In this document: positions 9,169 to 17,879 of the stretch, piece by piece | How the letters are laid out: the number at the start of each line of letters is the position of its first letter | How positions within the stretch are numbered: the first letter of the stretch is position 1 | Assembly (NCBI GenBank): GCA_016209225.1 | Contig: JACQWO010000049.1 | Span: 1-37,593 of the forward strand | Direction: 5' to 3' | Length of the DNA stretch: 37,593 nucleotides | Source: Desulfobacterales bacterium | GTDB lineage: Bacteria > Desulfobacterota > UBA8473 | The notes under the pieces: generated by a model | Told to the model about the DNA's origin: nothing | Seen by the model: the letters and a program-made list of their open reading frames with translations, nothing else | Database searches by the model: none | Program-made: the position numbers and the translations under genes

Positions 9169-10700
9169 GCAAAACATTATATGTAACTACTCCTATATAC
9201 TATGTAAATGCCGAACCCCATCTGGGACATGCCTACACTACTATAGCCGCAGATGTTCTCAACCGTTTCAACATACTGTCTGGGAGGGAAACCTTTTTCG
9301 TTACAGGAACGGATGAACACGGTGATAAGGTTGTTAGAGCTGCCGAGGCTGCGGGAGAAAACCCAAAAGAATATGCTGATAGGATAAGCATGCTATTCCG
9401 AAATATCTGGCCGGAGCTTTCCATTTCTAATGATTACTTTATCAGAACAACCGATGAAGACCATAAGAAAGTTGTTCAGTTGATTCTTCAGAAAGTATAC
9501 GACGTAGGGGATATTTACTTTGGTGAATATGGGGGATATTATTGTTTTGGATGCGAACGTTTTTACTATGAAAAGGAACTTGCGGATGGCAAATGCCCTG
9601 ATCATAAGGTTGCCCCTGAGTTTATAAAAGAAAAGAACTATTTCTTTAGAATGAGCAAGTATCAGGATTGGTTGATAGAGTACATCAAGTCCCACCCTGG
9701 TTTTATTCGCCCTGAAAGATATAGCAATGAGGTATTGGCCTTCTTGAGAGACCCTTTAGAAGACCTGTGCATTTCGCGTCCAAAATCAAGGTTGGATTGG
9801 GGAATAACTCTGCCATTTGATAGAGACTATGTCACCTATGTCTGGTTTGATGCCCTTATCAATTATCTAACTGCTGTTGGTTATCCTGACTCTGATCTTT
9901 ATCACAAATTCTGGCCATCAACCCAACACCTGATCGCGAAGGACATATTAAAACCCCACGGTATTTACTGGCCAACCATCCTAAAGGCTTCCGGCATTGA
10001 ACCATATCATCATTTAAATGTTCACGGCTACTGGAACATAGATAAAAACAAGATATCCAAGAGTCTTGGGAATATCATCAACCCCCTTAGTTTAAAAGAC
10101 AAGTATGGTCTCGATGCCTTTCGGTATTTTCTTATGCGAGAGATGGTATTTGGATTGGATGCCAATTTCAGTGAGAGTGCCTTGGTTAACAGGTTGAATT
10201 CTGATTTGGCAAATGATCTTGGGAATTTGGCGAGTCGCAGCCTGGCAATGGTTATTAAATATTTCAAGGGGGGTCTTCATAAACCAACCGGATACTTAGA
10301 GATCGACGAGAGATTGAGAAGTGATGCTTCAAAGATGCTTGAAGACATGATTAATCAGATGAGCCGACTGGCCTTTAACAAGGCATTAATTGCCATTTGG
10401 GGATTTATAGCTGCTGTGAATAAGTATATAGACGAGACCTCACCTTGGACCCTGGCAAAGAAAGAAGATCAAGCGGGAAGATTGAATGCCGTATTATATA
10501 ATATCGTAGAGGCACTGAGGATTATTACTGTTCTTCTCTTTCCCTTTATGCCGAGCACTGCTGAGAAGATATGGACATCTTTAGGTATAAAGGGGAATTT
10601 ACACACCCAGAGATTGGATGATATAACCGAGTGGGGAAAAATAGGAGAGACCACTGCCGTCTCAAAGATTGAACCGATCTTTCCCAGGGTTGAGGGGTAA
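9165..10700 (+). CDS. metG: Methionine-tRNA ligase
   Basis: Class I methionyl-tRNA synthetase, 511 residues, which charges tRNA-Met in the cytoplasm. The HIGH-type signature is HLGH (residues 19-22) and the KMSKS loop reads KISKS (296-300), a common MetG variant. The connective-peptide zinc knuckle is CFGCERFYYEKELADGKCPDH, with three Cys and a His rather than four Cys. The anticodon-binding helical domain is present (ETSPWTLAK), but there is no C-terminal Trbp111-like tRNA-binding extension, so this is the short form. The ATG overlaps the end of the siroheme decarboxylase gene, and the next gene starts directly after the stop. Confidence 0.96.
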   Translation: MSKTLYVTTPIYYVNAEPHLGHAYTTIAADVLNRFNILSGRETFFVTGTDEHGDKVVRAAEAAGENPKEYADRISMLFRNIWPELSISNDYFIRTTDEDHKKVVQLILQKVYDVGDIYFGEYGGYYCFGCERFYYEKELADGKCPDHKVAPEFIKEKNYFFRMSKYQDWLIEYIKSHPGFIRPERYSNEVLAFLRDPLEDLCISRPKSRLDWGITLPFDRDYVTYVWFDALINYLTAVGYPDSDLYHKFWPSTQHLIAKDILKPHGIYWPTILKASGIEPYHHLNVHGYWNIDKNKISKSLGNIINPLSLKDKYGLDAFRYFLMREMVFGLDANFSESALVNRLNSDLANDLGNLASRSLAMVIKYFKGGLHKPTGYLEIDERLRSDASKMLEDMINQMSRLAFNKALIAIWGFIAAVNKYIDETSPWTLAKKEDQAGRLNAVLYNIVEALRIITVLLFPFMPSTAEKIWTSLGIKGNLHTQRLDDITEWGKIGETTAVSKIEPIFPRVEG

Positions 10701-11960
10701 GTGCAAAAACTACATAATCCTTGTATAGAATTCGAGACCGGAAAAAAATTAGTAGATCCAAAACAGATAGGGGTCACTTTTAAATACTTGCCCAGATGCT
10801 ATTCAACACATAAGGAGAAAAAAAATCTTTCAATAGAAAGGAATTACTTTTCTAAAAAGCTAAATTACAAAAAAGACCCTTATGGTGCTATAGGCAGATT
10901 TAAGACTGTAACCATTATTGGTGTAAGCGGAGCAATGGGAAGTGAAATTCTCAAGCGGATTCTAACAGAGCAGGCACTACCAGACTGTGAAAAGATCCAG
11001 CTATTCGGCAGACCGAAGAAGGCCACTCAAGGGAAAGACAAAAACTTTTATTACGCCTTAATTGAAAAGTTAAAAGACGGTATGGATGGGGTTTTACCGA
11101 ATATCGAATTTGTCGATTCTTATGACAGAGTTGATGGAGAACTCCTGATAATGTGTGCGGGGAAGACCATTCCAAGAGATACGGGTAAGGCTTCCGATAG
11201 AACAACCCTGATGCATGAGAACAAGACTATTTTTGAGGATTGTGCTAAATCTATTAAAGAAAATCCTTCTCGTGCCCCTGAAATGGTAATAGTGGTAAGC
11301 AATCCAAACGAGTTATGTACGTGGGTCTTTTCTAAGTATTTCAGGAGGGTTGTTGCAATAGGACATGTGTTGGATTCTATGAGGTTTCAGAGGGAAATCA
11401 GGGAGGAGTTAGATTTGCCCGTTGAAATCTCTGTAGATGGGCTGGTTGGCGGCAATCATGAACTGAGAGGCATGGTAATATATAAGAGTATGCTTCGGAT
11501 AAATTGTGAACCACCAACGGGCCAAATATTGGAAAATGTCTCTCCTGCCCTTAAGAAAAATCCGGATGTGCATGAGGTATACAACAAGGCTTATGAGATG
11601 GTTCAGAGAGGAAGCGAAGGGGTCTTTAATTATATAAACGGCTATCCTATACTTACACGGCTATCTGTTAAGCCACTTATTGAATACTACTGTGGAGAAA
11701 GGGCGGATTTTCCTGTTGGAATTGCTGTAATAGGCATTATAAAAGCATTTCTTGCTAATGTCCGTACCCTAGTGACCCTGACTAATAGAACCAGCTTGGG
11801 GGGAAATGAGATATGCATTGGAGTCCCTCTCTTTATAAGTAAAGATGGCATAGAAGAAATAGATTTGGACTCCATCGAAAATTTTAGAGCGCATAAGGAT
11901 GATGAACAGTTATTTAGGGCTGTAGAGGTATTTAAAAACAAATACTCTTGCCCAGCTTAG
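10701..11960 (+). CDS. Malate/lactate dehydrogenase-like NAD(P)-dependent oxidoreductase
   Basis: A 419-residue protein whose residues from about 70 onward follow the LDH/MDH fold. It shows a Gly-rich nucleotide loop (IGVSGAMGSEI), the strand VIVVSNPNEL, the catalytic segment with Asp and Arg in HVLDSMRF, and a His in VGGNHELRG at the position of the catalytic His of the family. The substrate-loop region AGKTIPRDTGKASDR keeps candidate substrate-binding Arg residues. Two features are unusual: a 60-70-residue N-terminal extension with no recognised motif, and low similarity to standard MDH or LDH around the active site. The start is a GTG directly after the metG stop, with GAGGGG just upstream; no internal Met precedes the fold. 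Substrate is unknown; malate or a related 2-hydroxyacid is most likely. Confidence 0.75.
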   Translation: MQKLHNPCIEFETGKKLVDPKQIGVTFKYLPRCYSTHKEKKNLSIERNYFSKKLNYKKDPYGAIGRFKTVTIIGVSGAMGSEILKRILTEQALPDCEKIQLFGRPKKATQGKDKNFYYALIEKLKDGMDGVLPNIEFVDSYDRVDGELLIMCAGKTIPRDTGKASDRTTLMHENKTIFEDCAKSIKENPSRAPEMVIVVSNPNELCTWVFSKYFRRVVAIGHVLDSMRFQREIREELDLPVEISVDGLVGGNHELRGMVIYKSMLRINCEPPTGQILENVSPALKKNPDVHEVYNKAYEMVQRGSEGVFNYINGYPILTRLSVKPLIEYYCGERADFPVGIAVIGIIKAFLANVRTLVTLTNRTSLGGNEICIGVPLFISKDGIEEIDLDSIENFRAHKDDEQLFRAVEVFKNKYSCPA

Positions 11961-12112
11961 TTGCTTTGCAACAAACTTGAGGTGCCAGAATTCAGGAGTC
12001 AGGAGTCAGAATGGAAAAAGTTCCCGTTAGAGCAAACATAAGCAGAATTTTGGGGAACCCTATTGTTGGGGCTGAGCTTCAAGAAACGGAAAAGGGAATT
12101 TTTCAAGCTGAA

Positions 12113-12463
12113 CTAATTGGATTTATTAAGAAAGCTTGAAATTAAGCCCATATCTTGTTGGCTTAGATTTTCTATCATTATTCCCATCCCAGGCACATCT
12201 CTACCACCCTTCAACGGATCTGCCTTGTATCCCCAAATAACCTTGCCTTTACAGCTAATAACCTTATTGACTTCTGGAATATCAAACTCTATGCCCAATT
12301 TAGTGCCAATAGGTAAGGGATTAAAAGTATTAATAAAGAGACCTTCTCTCCCTATATTTCTAATACCGTCTTTTATAACATCTTCCGTTTTTTCGGTTGT
12401 CAATTTTACTGTAATTTCACAATCTTTTCTGGGATACTCCCTTCTTTCTACTCTTTTTTCCAC
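12113..12463 (-). CDS. PilZ domain protein
   Basis: A single PilZ domain of 116 residues, the commonest bacterial receptor for cyclic di-GMP. The first c-di-GMP motif RREYPR is present near residues 7-12. The second motif, usually D/NxSxxG, reads NIGREG, with Gly replacing Ser, so ligand affinity may be altered. The following GLFINTFNPLPIGT and the later GKVIWGY are typical of the barrel. The GTG start is preceded by GGAGGG. It is followed on the same strand by the sugar isomerase gene's region in the opposite transcriptional order (the isomerase lies upstream), so the two may share a transcript. It may link surface or motility behaviour to c-di-GMP. Confidence 0.88.
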   Translation of the reverse strand: MEKRVERREYPRKDCEITVKLTTEKTEDVIKDGIRNIGREGLFINTFNPLPIGTKLGIEFDIPEVNKVISCKGKVIWGYKADPLKGGRDVPGMGIMIENLSQQDMGLISSFLNKSN

Positions 12464-12539
12464 TTTTCCCTCCGTTTTTATTTGATATAAGTCTTGTTAA
12501 TATTTTCACAATCTTCTATCGGCATACCGTGTCTTTTTC

Positions 12540-13121
12540 TTAAGTATCCTTGGTTGCAAATAGTAAATAGTCAACCATCTCGCAGATAATATGGCCAATG
12601 GTAATATGCACCTCTTGAATGCGGGGAGTGCTGTCTGAAGCAACGTTTAATGAATAATCTACTATTTTTGCAATCTTTCCCCCGTTCTTGCCGGTTATTC
12701 CAACTGTCTTCAAACCCATTTCCTTTGCAGCCTGTAGGGCTTTTATAACATTGAGCGAGCTGCCGCTTGTACTAAGTCCAATAGCCACATCTCCCTTTGC
12801 TCCCAAAGCCCTTATCTGTTTATAAAAAATATCGGAGAAATCTGAGTCATTACCTATGCTTGTAATTATAGAAGTGTCCGTAGTTAAAGCCAGGGCCGGC
12901 AAGGGGGGCCTCTCTATTAAGAAGCGATTTACAAACTCGGCAGCAATATGCTGAGCGTCAGCAGCGCTTCCGCCATTACCGAAGAGGACGATCTTGTTAC
13001 CCTGTTTAAAAGCATTGGTAATCGCTTCGACTACAGATATTATCCTGTCAACATTTTCCTTAACAAATCTTACCTTTAAGTCAGCACTGTCCAAAAAACC
13101 TTGAACAATCATATCTTTCAT
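12540..13121 (-). CDS. gmhA: Phosphoheptose isomerase (SIS domain)
   Basis: A SIS-domain protein of 193 residues that matches sedoheptulose-7-phosphate isomerase, the first step of ADP-heptose synthesis for the LPS core. It has the sugar-phosphate loop FGNGGSAADAQHIAAEF, the Ser-rich loop STSGSSLNV and the C-terminal metal/catalytic region EVHITIGHIICEMVD with the conserved Glu and His residues. DiaA, a replication regulator, shares this fold but is less likely given the retained EVH and GH residues. A TTG at 13136 is open, but the ATG at 13121 has GGAAGG seven bases upstream and is preferred. Confidence 0.88.
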   Translation of the reverse strand: MKDMIVQGFLDSADLKVRFVKENVDRIISVVEAITNAFKQGNKIVLFGNGGSAADAQHIAAEFVNRFLIERPPLPALALTTDTSIITSIGNDSDFSDIFYKQIRALGAKGDVAIGLSTSGSSLNVIKALQAAKEMGLKTVGITGKNGGKIAKIVDYSLNVASDSTPRIQEVHITIGHIICEMVDYLLFATKDT

Positions 13122-13239
13122 CTGGTATCCTTCCAATATCCTCCAGTGAGAGTTTTGAATTCTGTCCGCCTCTGACGGATTGAGACTTTAAAACTACCTT
13201 GAATTTATATACATCTTAATAACCCATGTCAAGCAAATT

Positions 13240-13393
13240 TGACGGCTTCGCAAAAAGTCCATCTGCGGCGTTCCGCTGCATCCTCAGTCATTGCAGCATA
13301 CAGGTAAGTACGCCTCATTCCTTCGGATTTGCACGCCTTGCATCTGGAGCTTTTTTCTGTGCCGTCTGATTTTTGACTTTTTACGACTTCATC
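13240..13393 (-). repeat. Dispersed MITE-like repeat, copy 2
   Basis: Reverse-complement copy of the element at 6891-7036. It occupies the middle of the 385-bp gene-free stretch between gmhA and dut. The two ends form an imperfect inverted repeat (TTTGACGGCTTCGCAAAAAG against TTTGATGAAGTCGTAAAAAG on the other strand), the structure expected of a MITE. It has no open frame of note. The rest of the gap holds the probable dut promoter at 13419-13447. Confidence 0.75.
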
Positions 13394-13418
13394 AAACTTA
13401 ACCCAACCTAGAAATGCC

Positions 13419-13447
13419 TTGACACTTGATTTTTAATTGGGTATTTT
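13419..13447 (+). promoter_or_regulatory. Probable sigma-70 promoter for the dut operon
   Basis: A perfect -35 box TTGACA at 13419-13424, a 17-bp spacer and a -10 box TATTTT (4 of 6 consensus) at 13442-13447, about 75 bp upstream of the dut start. It lies just outside the right end of the MITE-like repeat. Confidence 0.45.
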
Positions 13448-13521
13448 TGTTCTTGTCAGTACTTATTCAGTTAGGCGGCAGGGTTAGGTTTAGTTCAGGA
13501 ATTTAGGAGTTCCTAAAGAAA

Positions 13522-13977
13522 ATGGAAGAGGTTAAGGTTCAGATAAAAAGGGTAAGAGAAGATACGGATGGCGATGTACCTTTGCCCCGATACATGACCG
13601 AGCACTCAGCTGGTATGGACCTTTATGCCGCAGTTGACAAGGATGTTTTTATAAAACCAGGAGAAAGAAAACTAATACCTACAGGAGTTGCTATTGCAAT
13701 CCCCAAAGGCTTTGAAGCGCAGATCCGCCCCCGAAGTGGAATAGCTTTCAAGAACGGGATAAGTCTGGTAAATTCCCCTGGCACTATAGATGCGGATTAT
13801 CGAGGAGAGATAGGCGTTCTGCTTATAAACTTTGGTAGTGAATCCTTTGCCATAAAAAGAGGGGACCGAATAGCTCAAATGGTGATAAATAGGGTTTACC
13901 GTGCCTCTCTCGAGCTTACTCAAGAACTTGATACGACAGAGAGAGACTCCGGAGGGTTTGGACATACTGGAAGGTAA
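13522..13977 (+). CDS. dut: dUTP diphosphatase (dUTPase)
   Basis: Trimeric dUTPase, 151 residues, which hydrolyses dUTP to dUMP and pyrophosphate to keep uracil out of DNA and feed thymidylate synthesis. All five family motifs are present: AGMDLYA (I), PRSGIAF (II), [19 protein letters not shown] (III), [10 protein letters not shown] (IV) and the C-terminal arm [11 protein letters not shown] (V). Length is normal. The ATG is 75 bp downstream of a good promoter. A hairpin with an 8-bp stem (AGTTCATC / GATGAACT, 13986-14022) lies just after the stop, before the HD-domain gene. Confidence 0.96.
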   Translation: MEEVKVQIKRVREDTDGDVPLPRYMTEHSAGMDLYAAVDKDVFIKPGERKLIPTGVAIAIPKGFEAQIRPRSGIAFKNGISLVNSPGTIDADYRGEIGVLLINFGSESFAIKRGDRIAQMVINRVYRASLELTQELDTTERDSGGFGHTGR

Positions 13978-14049
13978 TGTTTTTTAGTTCATCCTGGAGA
14001 ATTCCCTTTTCCATGATGAACTTATTAAGTATGTTCAAAGGGGCTACTA

Positions 14050-14805
14050 GTGAAAGAGATATATAAGAGGATGATGAAGGAGTCAAAAAGAATAGCCTCA
14101 AGTTCGAAGCGCCCCAGTTTCTATATAGAACACGAGAGGCTTCTTTTAATGTCAAGGGATATCTATAATAGTAATGCAGAGGTATTAAAGTGCCGTGACA
14201 TGGTGTTCAAACAATTAGCAGACAACCTGGGACATGGCATGGAACATGCCGAGAAGGTAACGATTGATATTGGCGCCCTTGTCTTTATTGAAGGAGAAGG
14301 ACAGCCTTTGGGATCAGATCGGATCAAAGAAGCAATTGTTATTGCCCAACTGTCAGGTTTGCTGCACGACATTAAGAGGAAGGAACCCAATCATGCCAGT
14401 GCCAGTGCTAAAGAGGCAAGGATCAAACTCAGGGATTTTTCATTAAAAGAGGGAGAAAAGGAGATTATAGTTCAGGCTATCTCTAATCATGAGGCATTTA
14501 TTGAACCAAAAAAAGTCTCGACTCTTCTAGGACAGATAATCAGCGATTCTCTTTACGATGCCGATAAGTTTAGATGGGGGATAGACAACTTTACGGAAAC
14601 CCTTTGGTACATGGCAGATTTCCGCGGGACCCCCATTGAACTGATAGTTAAACACTTCCCCAGGGGATTGAAAGGGATCAGAAAAATAAAAGACACTTTC
14701 AGAACTGATACCGGGAAAAAGTACGGGCCAGAATTTATTGATCTGGGATTGGAGGCAGGGGAAAAGATATATGACTATTTATTATCACATTCTCCCTCCC
14801 TATAA
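14050..14805 (+). CDS. HD-domain metal-dependent phosphohydrolase
   Basis: A 251-residue HD-superfamily protein. The metal ligands can be followed: HGMEHAEKV, LSGLLHDIKR (the HD pair), a His in ISNHEAF, and DSLYDADKFRWG as the final Asp. The substrate is not evident; relatives include nucleotidases, (p)ppGpp hydrolases and cyclic-nucleotide phosphodiesterases. The start is GTG at 14050 with AAAGGGG just upstream. It lies 72 bp after dut and 148 bp before a Nudix hydrolase, so the three may form a nucleotide-housekeeping operon interrupted by palindromic element A1. Confidence 0.85.
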   Translation: MKEIYKRMMKESKRIASSSKRPSFYIEHERLLLMSRDIYNSNAEVLKCRDMVFKQLADNLGHGMEHAEKVTIDIGALVFIEGEGQPLGSDRIKEAIVIAQLSGLLHDIKRKEPNHASASAKEARIKLRDFSLKEGEKEIIVQAISNHEAFIEPKKVSTLLGQIISDSLYDADKFRWGIDNFTETLWYMADFRGTPIELIVKHFPRGLKGIRKIKDTFRTDTGKKYGPEFIDLGLEAGEKIYDYLLSHSPSL

Positions 14806-14815
14806 ATCTTTTATC

Positions 14816-14938
14816 GTAACTACTCAGGTTCAAAGTTCCGAGGTTCAAGGTTCAAGGTTAGAAAACGATGAACATAGACCAGCATGAAGATAAGGCAACC
14901 AACTGTGAACCGTGAACCTGACAACCTGAGTAGTTAAC
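14816..14938 (+). repeat. Palindromic element A1 (GTAACTACTCAG ends, IVP remnant)
   Basis: A 123-bp element between the HD and Nudix genes. Its ends are inverted repeats: TAACTACTCAGGTT at the left, and its exact complement at the right. Inside are tandem words of the type AAGGTTCAAGGTTC and their complements (TGTGAACCGTGAACC). The centre keeps a 15-codon frame starting MNIDQHEDK, which looks like the very start of the four-helix-bundle gene better preserved in element A2 (24387-24574). It is an internally deleted copy of the same family. Confidence 0.8.
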
Positions 14939-14953
14939 AAATCGGTTGATAAA

Positions 14954-15505
14954 ATGAAGGACATGGTTAGAAAAATCCTCTCTCAGAGAACAAAAAAGAC
15001 CATCGTTGATGATAGCTTTAAGCCTTCGGGAGTGCTTCTTCCCCTATTTTACAAAGATGATAAGTGCCACATCTTGTTTACAAAGAGGACGGAAGAGGTG
15101 GAACATCATAAGGGGCAGATTTCTTTCCCGGGAGGAGCTTATGATGAAGGAGATGAAACGCTGATGGCTACTGCCCTTAGAGAATGCTACGAGGAAGTAG
15201 GCATCAAGAGCGAGGATGTGGAAATACTGGGAGAATTGGATGATGTGGTAACTACAACAAGGTTTGTTATCTCCCCATTTGTGGGTTTTATACCTTATCC
15301 ATATAAATTCAATATAAATGCCAATGAAACAGATGAACTCATAGAGGTGCCAATACAGGCGTTGTTAGATGAAAAAATATACAGAGAAGAGCTTATGATT
15401 CGTGAAGGTAAGCCTTGCCCTGTTTATTTCTACCACTACAACAGCCATGTTATTTGGGGGGCTACTGCCGGGATATTGAAACAGTTTCTGGATCTGGTCT
15501 TTTAA
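14954..15505 (+). CDS. Nudix hydrolase, probable CoA pyrophosphatase
   Basis: A 183-residue Nudix protein. The Nudix box (GX5EX7REUXEEXGU) is intact: GGAYDEGDETLMATALRECY followed by EEVGI. The upstream segment HKGQISFPGGA, with the preceding LFTKRTEEVEHH, is the extended signature of the CoA-pyrophosphatase (NudL/CoAse) subfamily, which cleaves CoA and its derivatives to 4'-phosphopantetheine and 3',5'-ADP. The gene is convergent with the 2-oxoacid oxidoreductase operon, with only 23 bp between the stops and no clear terminator. The Shine-Dalgarno is weak. Confidence 0.9.
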   Translation: MKDMVRKILSQRTKKTIVDDSFKPSGVLLPLFYKDDKCHILFTKRTEEVEHHKGQISFPGGAYDEGDETLMATALRECYEEVGIKSEDVEILGELDDVVTTTRFVISPFVGFIPYPYKFNINANETDELIEVPIQALLDEKIYREELMIREGKPCPVYFYHYNSHVIWGATAGILKQFLDLVF

Positions 15506-15528
15506 AGGTAGATGTCAAATAATTTGTC

Positions 15529-17613
15529 TTACTCTAATTTTGACTGCCTGACCAGATCATTGAACCTCTTATCCACATCATTCTGTATCTCTGCTATCTG
15601 TTCCGCTGTGAGATGAGAGAATCTCCCCTGTTTAGAAAGATATTCTTCTACGGGTTTTCTCTTTTTCGGTATCCGATTTATAGTTCTCTTTCCGCTTTCA
15701 TATTCATAGAGCACAAGTGAACCGGTCTCAACAGCAAGACGGGCGATCTCTATGGTTAGCGATGCATCGAACTCCCACCCTGTGGGACAGGGCCCAATAA
15801 CGTATACAAAGGATGGCCCTTTATGTTCTCTTGCCTTCTTGACTTTACGCAGGAAATCCTGGGGATAGGCTGGAGAGGCTGTAGCAGTATATACATTTTC
15901 ATGGGCTTCCACTATCTTCATTATATCCTTCTTGTGAGATTTTTTTCCTGATGGTGTTGTTTTTGTACGTGCCAGATAAGGGGTAGCGCTGCTCCTTTGG
16001 ACGCCTGTGTTCATATATGCCTCGTTATCATAGAGGAGATAGGTTATATTATGACCCCTCTCCAATGCCCCTGACAGGGTCTGAAGACCTATGTCGAGGA
16101 TGCCCCCATCACCTCCATAGAGAAAGACATCCGTATCCATCCCCTTTCTCTTCAACGCCACCTCTACCCCGCTTGCCGCTGCTCCAGCGCTGCTGAAGCT
16201 GAAGAAGGCAGAAGGAACCTTGAGACATGTCTGAGGGAAGGCTGCGGGTATTACCCCCATACAGCCGCAGTTAGCCGTAACGAAGGTATTTTTGTCAAAT
16301 ACGCTCAAAGCCAATTTAACGCAGATTAAACTACCACACCCAGGGCAGAAAGGATTCCCCAGCGCTTGTATATCCTCGCCTTCTTTGATCTGTCTATCAA
16401 CGACCTCATATCTTCTAAGTTTCTCATAGTTATCATACCCGATAACCTGGAGCACCTCTTCTTTAAATTCCTGATTATACCATTCAACGAATTCATCATC
16501 TCTATTTAAAGTGTTATCCAGAATAGCTGCAAGATCCCTTTGAAGTATATCCTGGCTTCCTATAATGTAGTTCGATACAATAGCCTGGGAACGCTGCAGG
16601 GCTGCCTTGATCTCCATGTATGTTATGCCGTCAGAACCAGGGGAAGTAGCTCTATCCAAAACCAGAACCTTTTTAACACCCTTGAGACCCCCCATTATTT
16701 CCTCTTTTGGGAATGGTCTGAAACATCTTAGTTTTAACATCCCTATCTTTTGTCCCTTCTCTCTGTATTCATCCACCATCTCTCTTGCTAAGCCTGTTAC
16801 AGAGCCCATAACCACTACCACCACTTCTGCATCATCAATCTTATAGGATTCGGTCAAACCATGGTAGTCTCTGCCAAAAAGATCGGCAAACTCCCTGCAG
16901 GTTTCTCTGATGATACCCTTTGCCCTCTGCAGCGCCGTATACTGCTGGTACTTCAAACTATCGAAGAGAGAGGCCGAAAGGGCCGGTCCGCCCTGCATTA
17001 TAGGGTACCTGGGATCTATGAAGGCGTGTTTTGGGTTATACCTGGGCAGGAATCGGTCTACCGTCTCTTGATCAGGAACATCTACCAGTTCATAGGTATG
17101 GGATAAACGAAACCCCTCTATCACTACAAAGCTCGGAAGGAGGACTCTCTCATCCTCGCTTATCTTATATGCCATAATTGTAGAATCAAGGGCCTCCTGG
17201 GCATTTTCACAGTAAAACTGAAGAAAACTTGCATCCCTTTCAGAGAGGGAATCAGAAAAGTCCGATGCAAAGGTTTGAGGAGAGCCAATGGCACGACTGG
17301 TAACAGCCACAACTACAGGCAATGCCATCCCCGAAGCCATCCATAGCACCTCTTTCATATATGCTAACCCCTGGGCACATGTGCATGTGAAAGACCTAAC
17401 CCCGGCTGCAGTTGCCCCAGCGCAAATGTTCATAGAACCTATCTCTGATTCTGCATTTACGGACTCAGCATCCAGCTCTCCATTGTCTATCATATTCGCT
17501 AATGTCTGCAAAACAAATACATTGGGGGTAATAGGGTAAGCAGATATGACCTCTGTTCTTGAGAGTCTTACACCATGGGCTACGCTTTCAGAACCTGACA
17601 AATACATCTTCAT
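15529..17613 (-). CDS. Pyruvate/2-oxoacid:ferredoxin oxidoreductase, fused alpha-beta subunit
   Basis: A 694-residue chain joining two subunits that are usually separate. Residues 1 to about 390 are the alpha (PorA-like) subunit: SRTEVISAYPITPN, the ESEIGSMNICAGATAAGVR segment, and the domain II region around FRPFPKEEI. From about residue 415 it is the beta (PorB-like) TPP-binding subunit: NPFCPGCGS and ANCGCMGV (cluster Cys residues), and GDGGILDIG with LLYDNEAYMNTGVQRS (the TPP/Mg motif). The enzyme converts pyruvate or a related 2-oxoacid plus CoA to acyl-CoA, CO2 and reduced ferredoxin. Its ATG overlaps the delta-subunit stop by 4 bp. Substrate could also be 2-oxoisovalerate; the alpha subunit looks most like PorA. 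Confidence 0.9.
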   Translation of the reverse strand: MKMYLSGSESVAHGVRLSRTEVISAYPITPNVFVLQTLANMIDNGELDAESVNAESEIGSMNICAGATAAGVRSFTCTCAQGLAYMKEVLWMASGMALPVVVAVTSRAIGSPQTFASDFSDSLSERDASFLQFYCENAQEALDSTIMAYKISEDERVLLPSFVVIEGFRLSHTYELVDVPDQETVDRFLPRYNPKHAFIDPRYPIMQGGPALSASLFDSLKYQQYTALQRAKGIIRETCREFADLFGRDYHGLTESYKIDDAEVVVVVMGSVTGLAREMVDEYREKGQKIGMLKLRCFRPFPKEEIMGGLKGVKKVLVLDRATSPGSDGITYMEIKAALQRSQAIVSNYIIGSQDILQRDLAAILDNTLNRDDEFVEWYNQEFKEEVLQVIGYDNYEKLRRYEVVDRQIKEGEDIQALGNPFCPGCGSLICVKLALSVFDKNTFVTANCGCMGVIPAAFPQTCLKVPSAFFSFSSAGAAASGVEVALKRKGMDTDVFLYGGDGGILDIGLQTLSGALERGHNITYLLYDNEAYMNTGVQRSSATPYLARTKTTPSGKKSHKKDIMKIVEAHENVYTATASPAYPQDFLRKVKKAREHKGPSFVYVIGPCPTGWEFDASLTIEIARLAVETGSLVLYEYESGKRTINRIPKKRKPVEEYLSKQGRFSHLTAEQIAEIQNDVDKRFNDLVRQSKLE

Positions 17614-17879
17614 AGTTTTTCTCTCTCCATTTCAATTGCATCTGATGGGCATTCATAGGCACAAATACCACAGCCTTTGCAGTACTCATAGTTTATGGCA
17701 ACATTATCCTTTTCCCATATGACAGAACTATCAGGACAATACCAATAACACAGCTTACAGCTGTTACACCTGGATTGGTCAATAATGGGTTTAAAGACTC
17801 TCCAACCGCCGGTCTTATAAACCACGGAATTCCCCGAGTTGTGGATAACTCCTCCTCTTATATACTCTCTTTCCATCAC
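17610..17879 (-). CDS. porD: 2-oxoacid:ferredoxin oxidoreductase delta subunit (2x[4Fe-4S])
   Basis: An 89-residue ferredoxin-like subunit with two [4Fe-4S] motifs: CNSCKLCYWYCPD and CKGCGICAYECPSDAI. In the four-subunit 2-oxoacid oxidoreductases this subunit passes electrons from the TPP-linked cluster to external ferredoxin. The GWRVFKPIIDQSRC lead-in is typical of PorD. The gene overlaps its neighbours by 4 bp on both sides (ATGA junctions), which shows a tightly coupled gamma-delta-alphabeta operon. Confidence 0.93.
   Translation of the reverse strand: MMEREYIRGGVIHNSGNSVVYKTGGWRVFKPIIDQSRCNSCKLCYWYCPDSSVIWEKDNVAINYEYCKGCGICAYECPSDAIEMEREKL

Noticed and set aside
12011-12139. 42-codon plus-strand ORF beginning MEKVPVRANISRIL
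   Set aside because: It follows CAGGAGTCAGGAGTCAG words, runs into the end of the PilZ gene on the other strand and has no recognisable relatives; likely chance.
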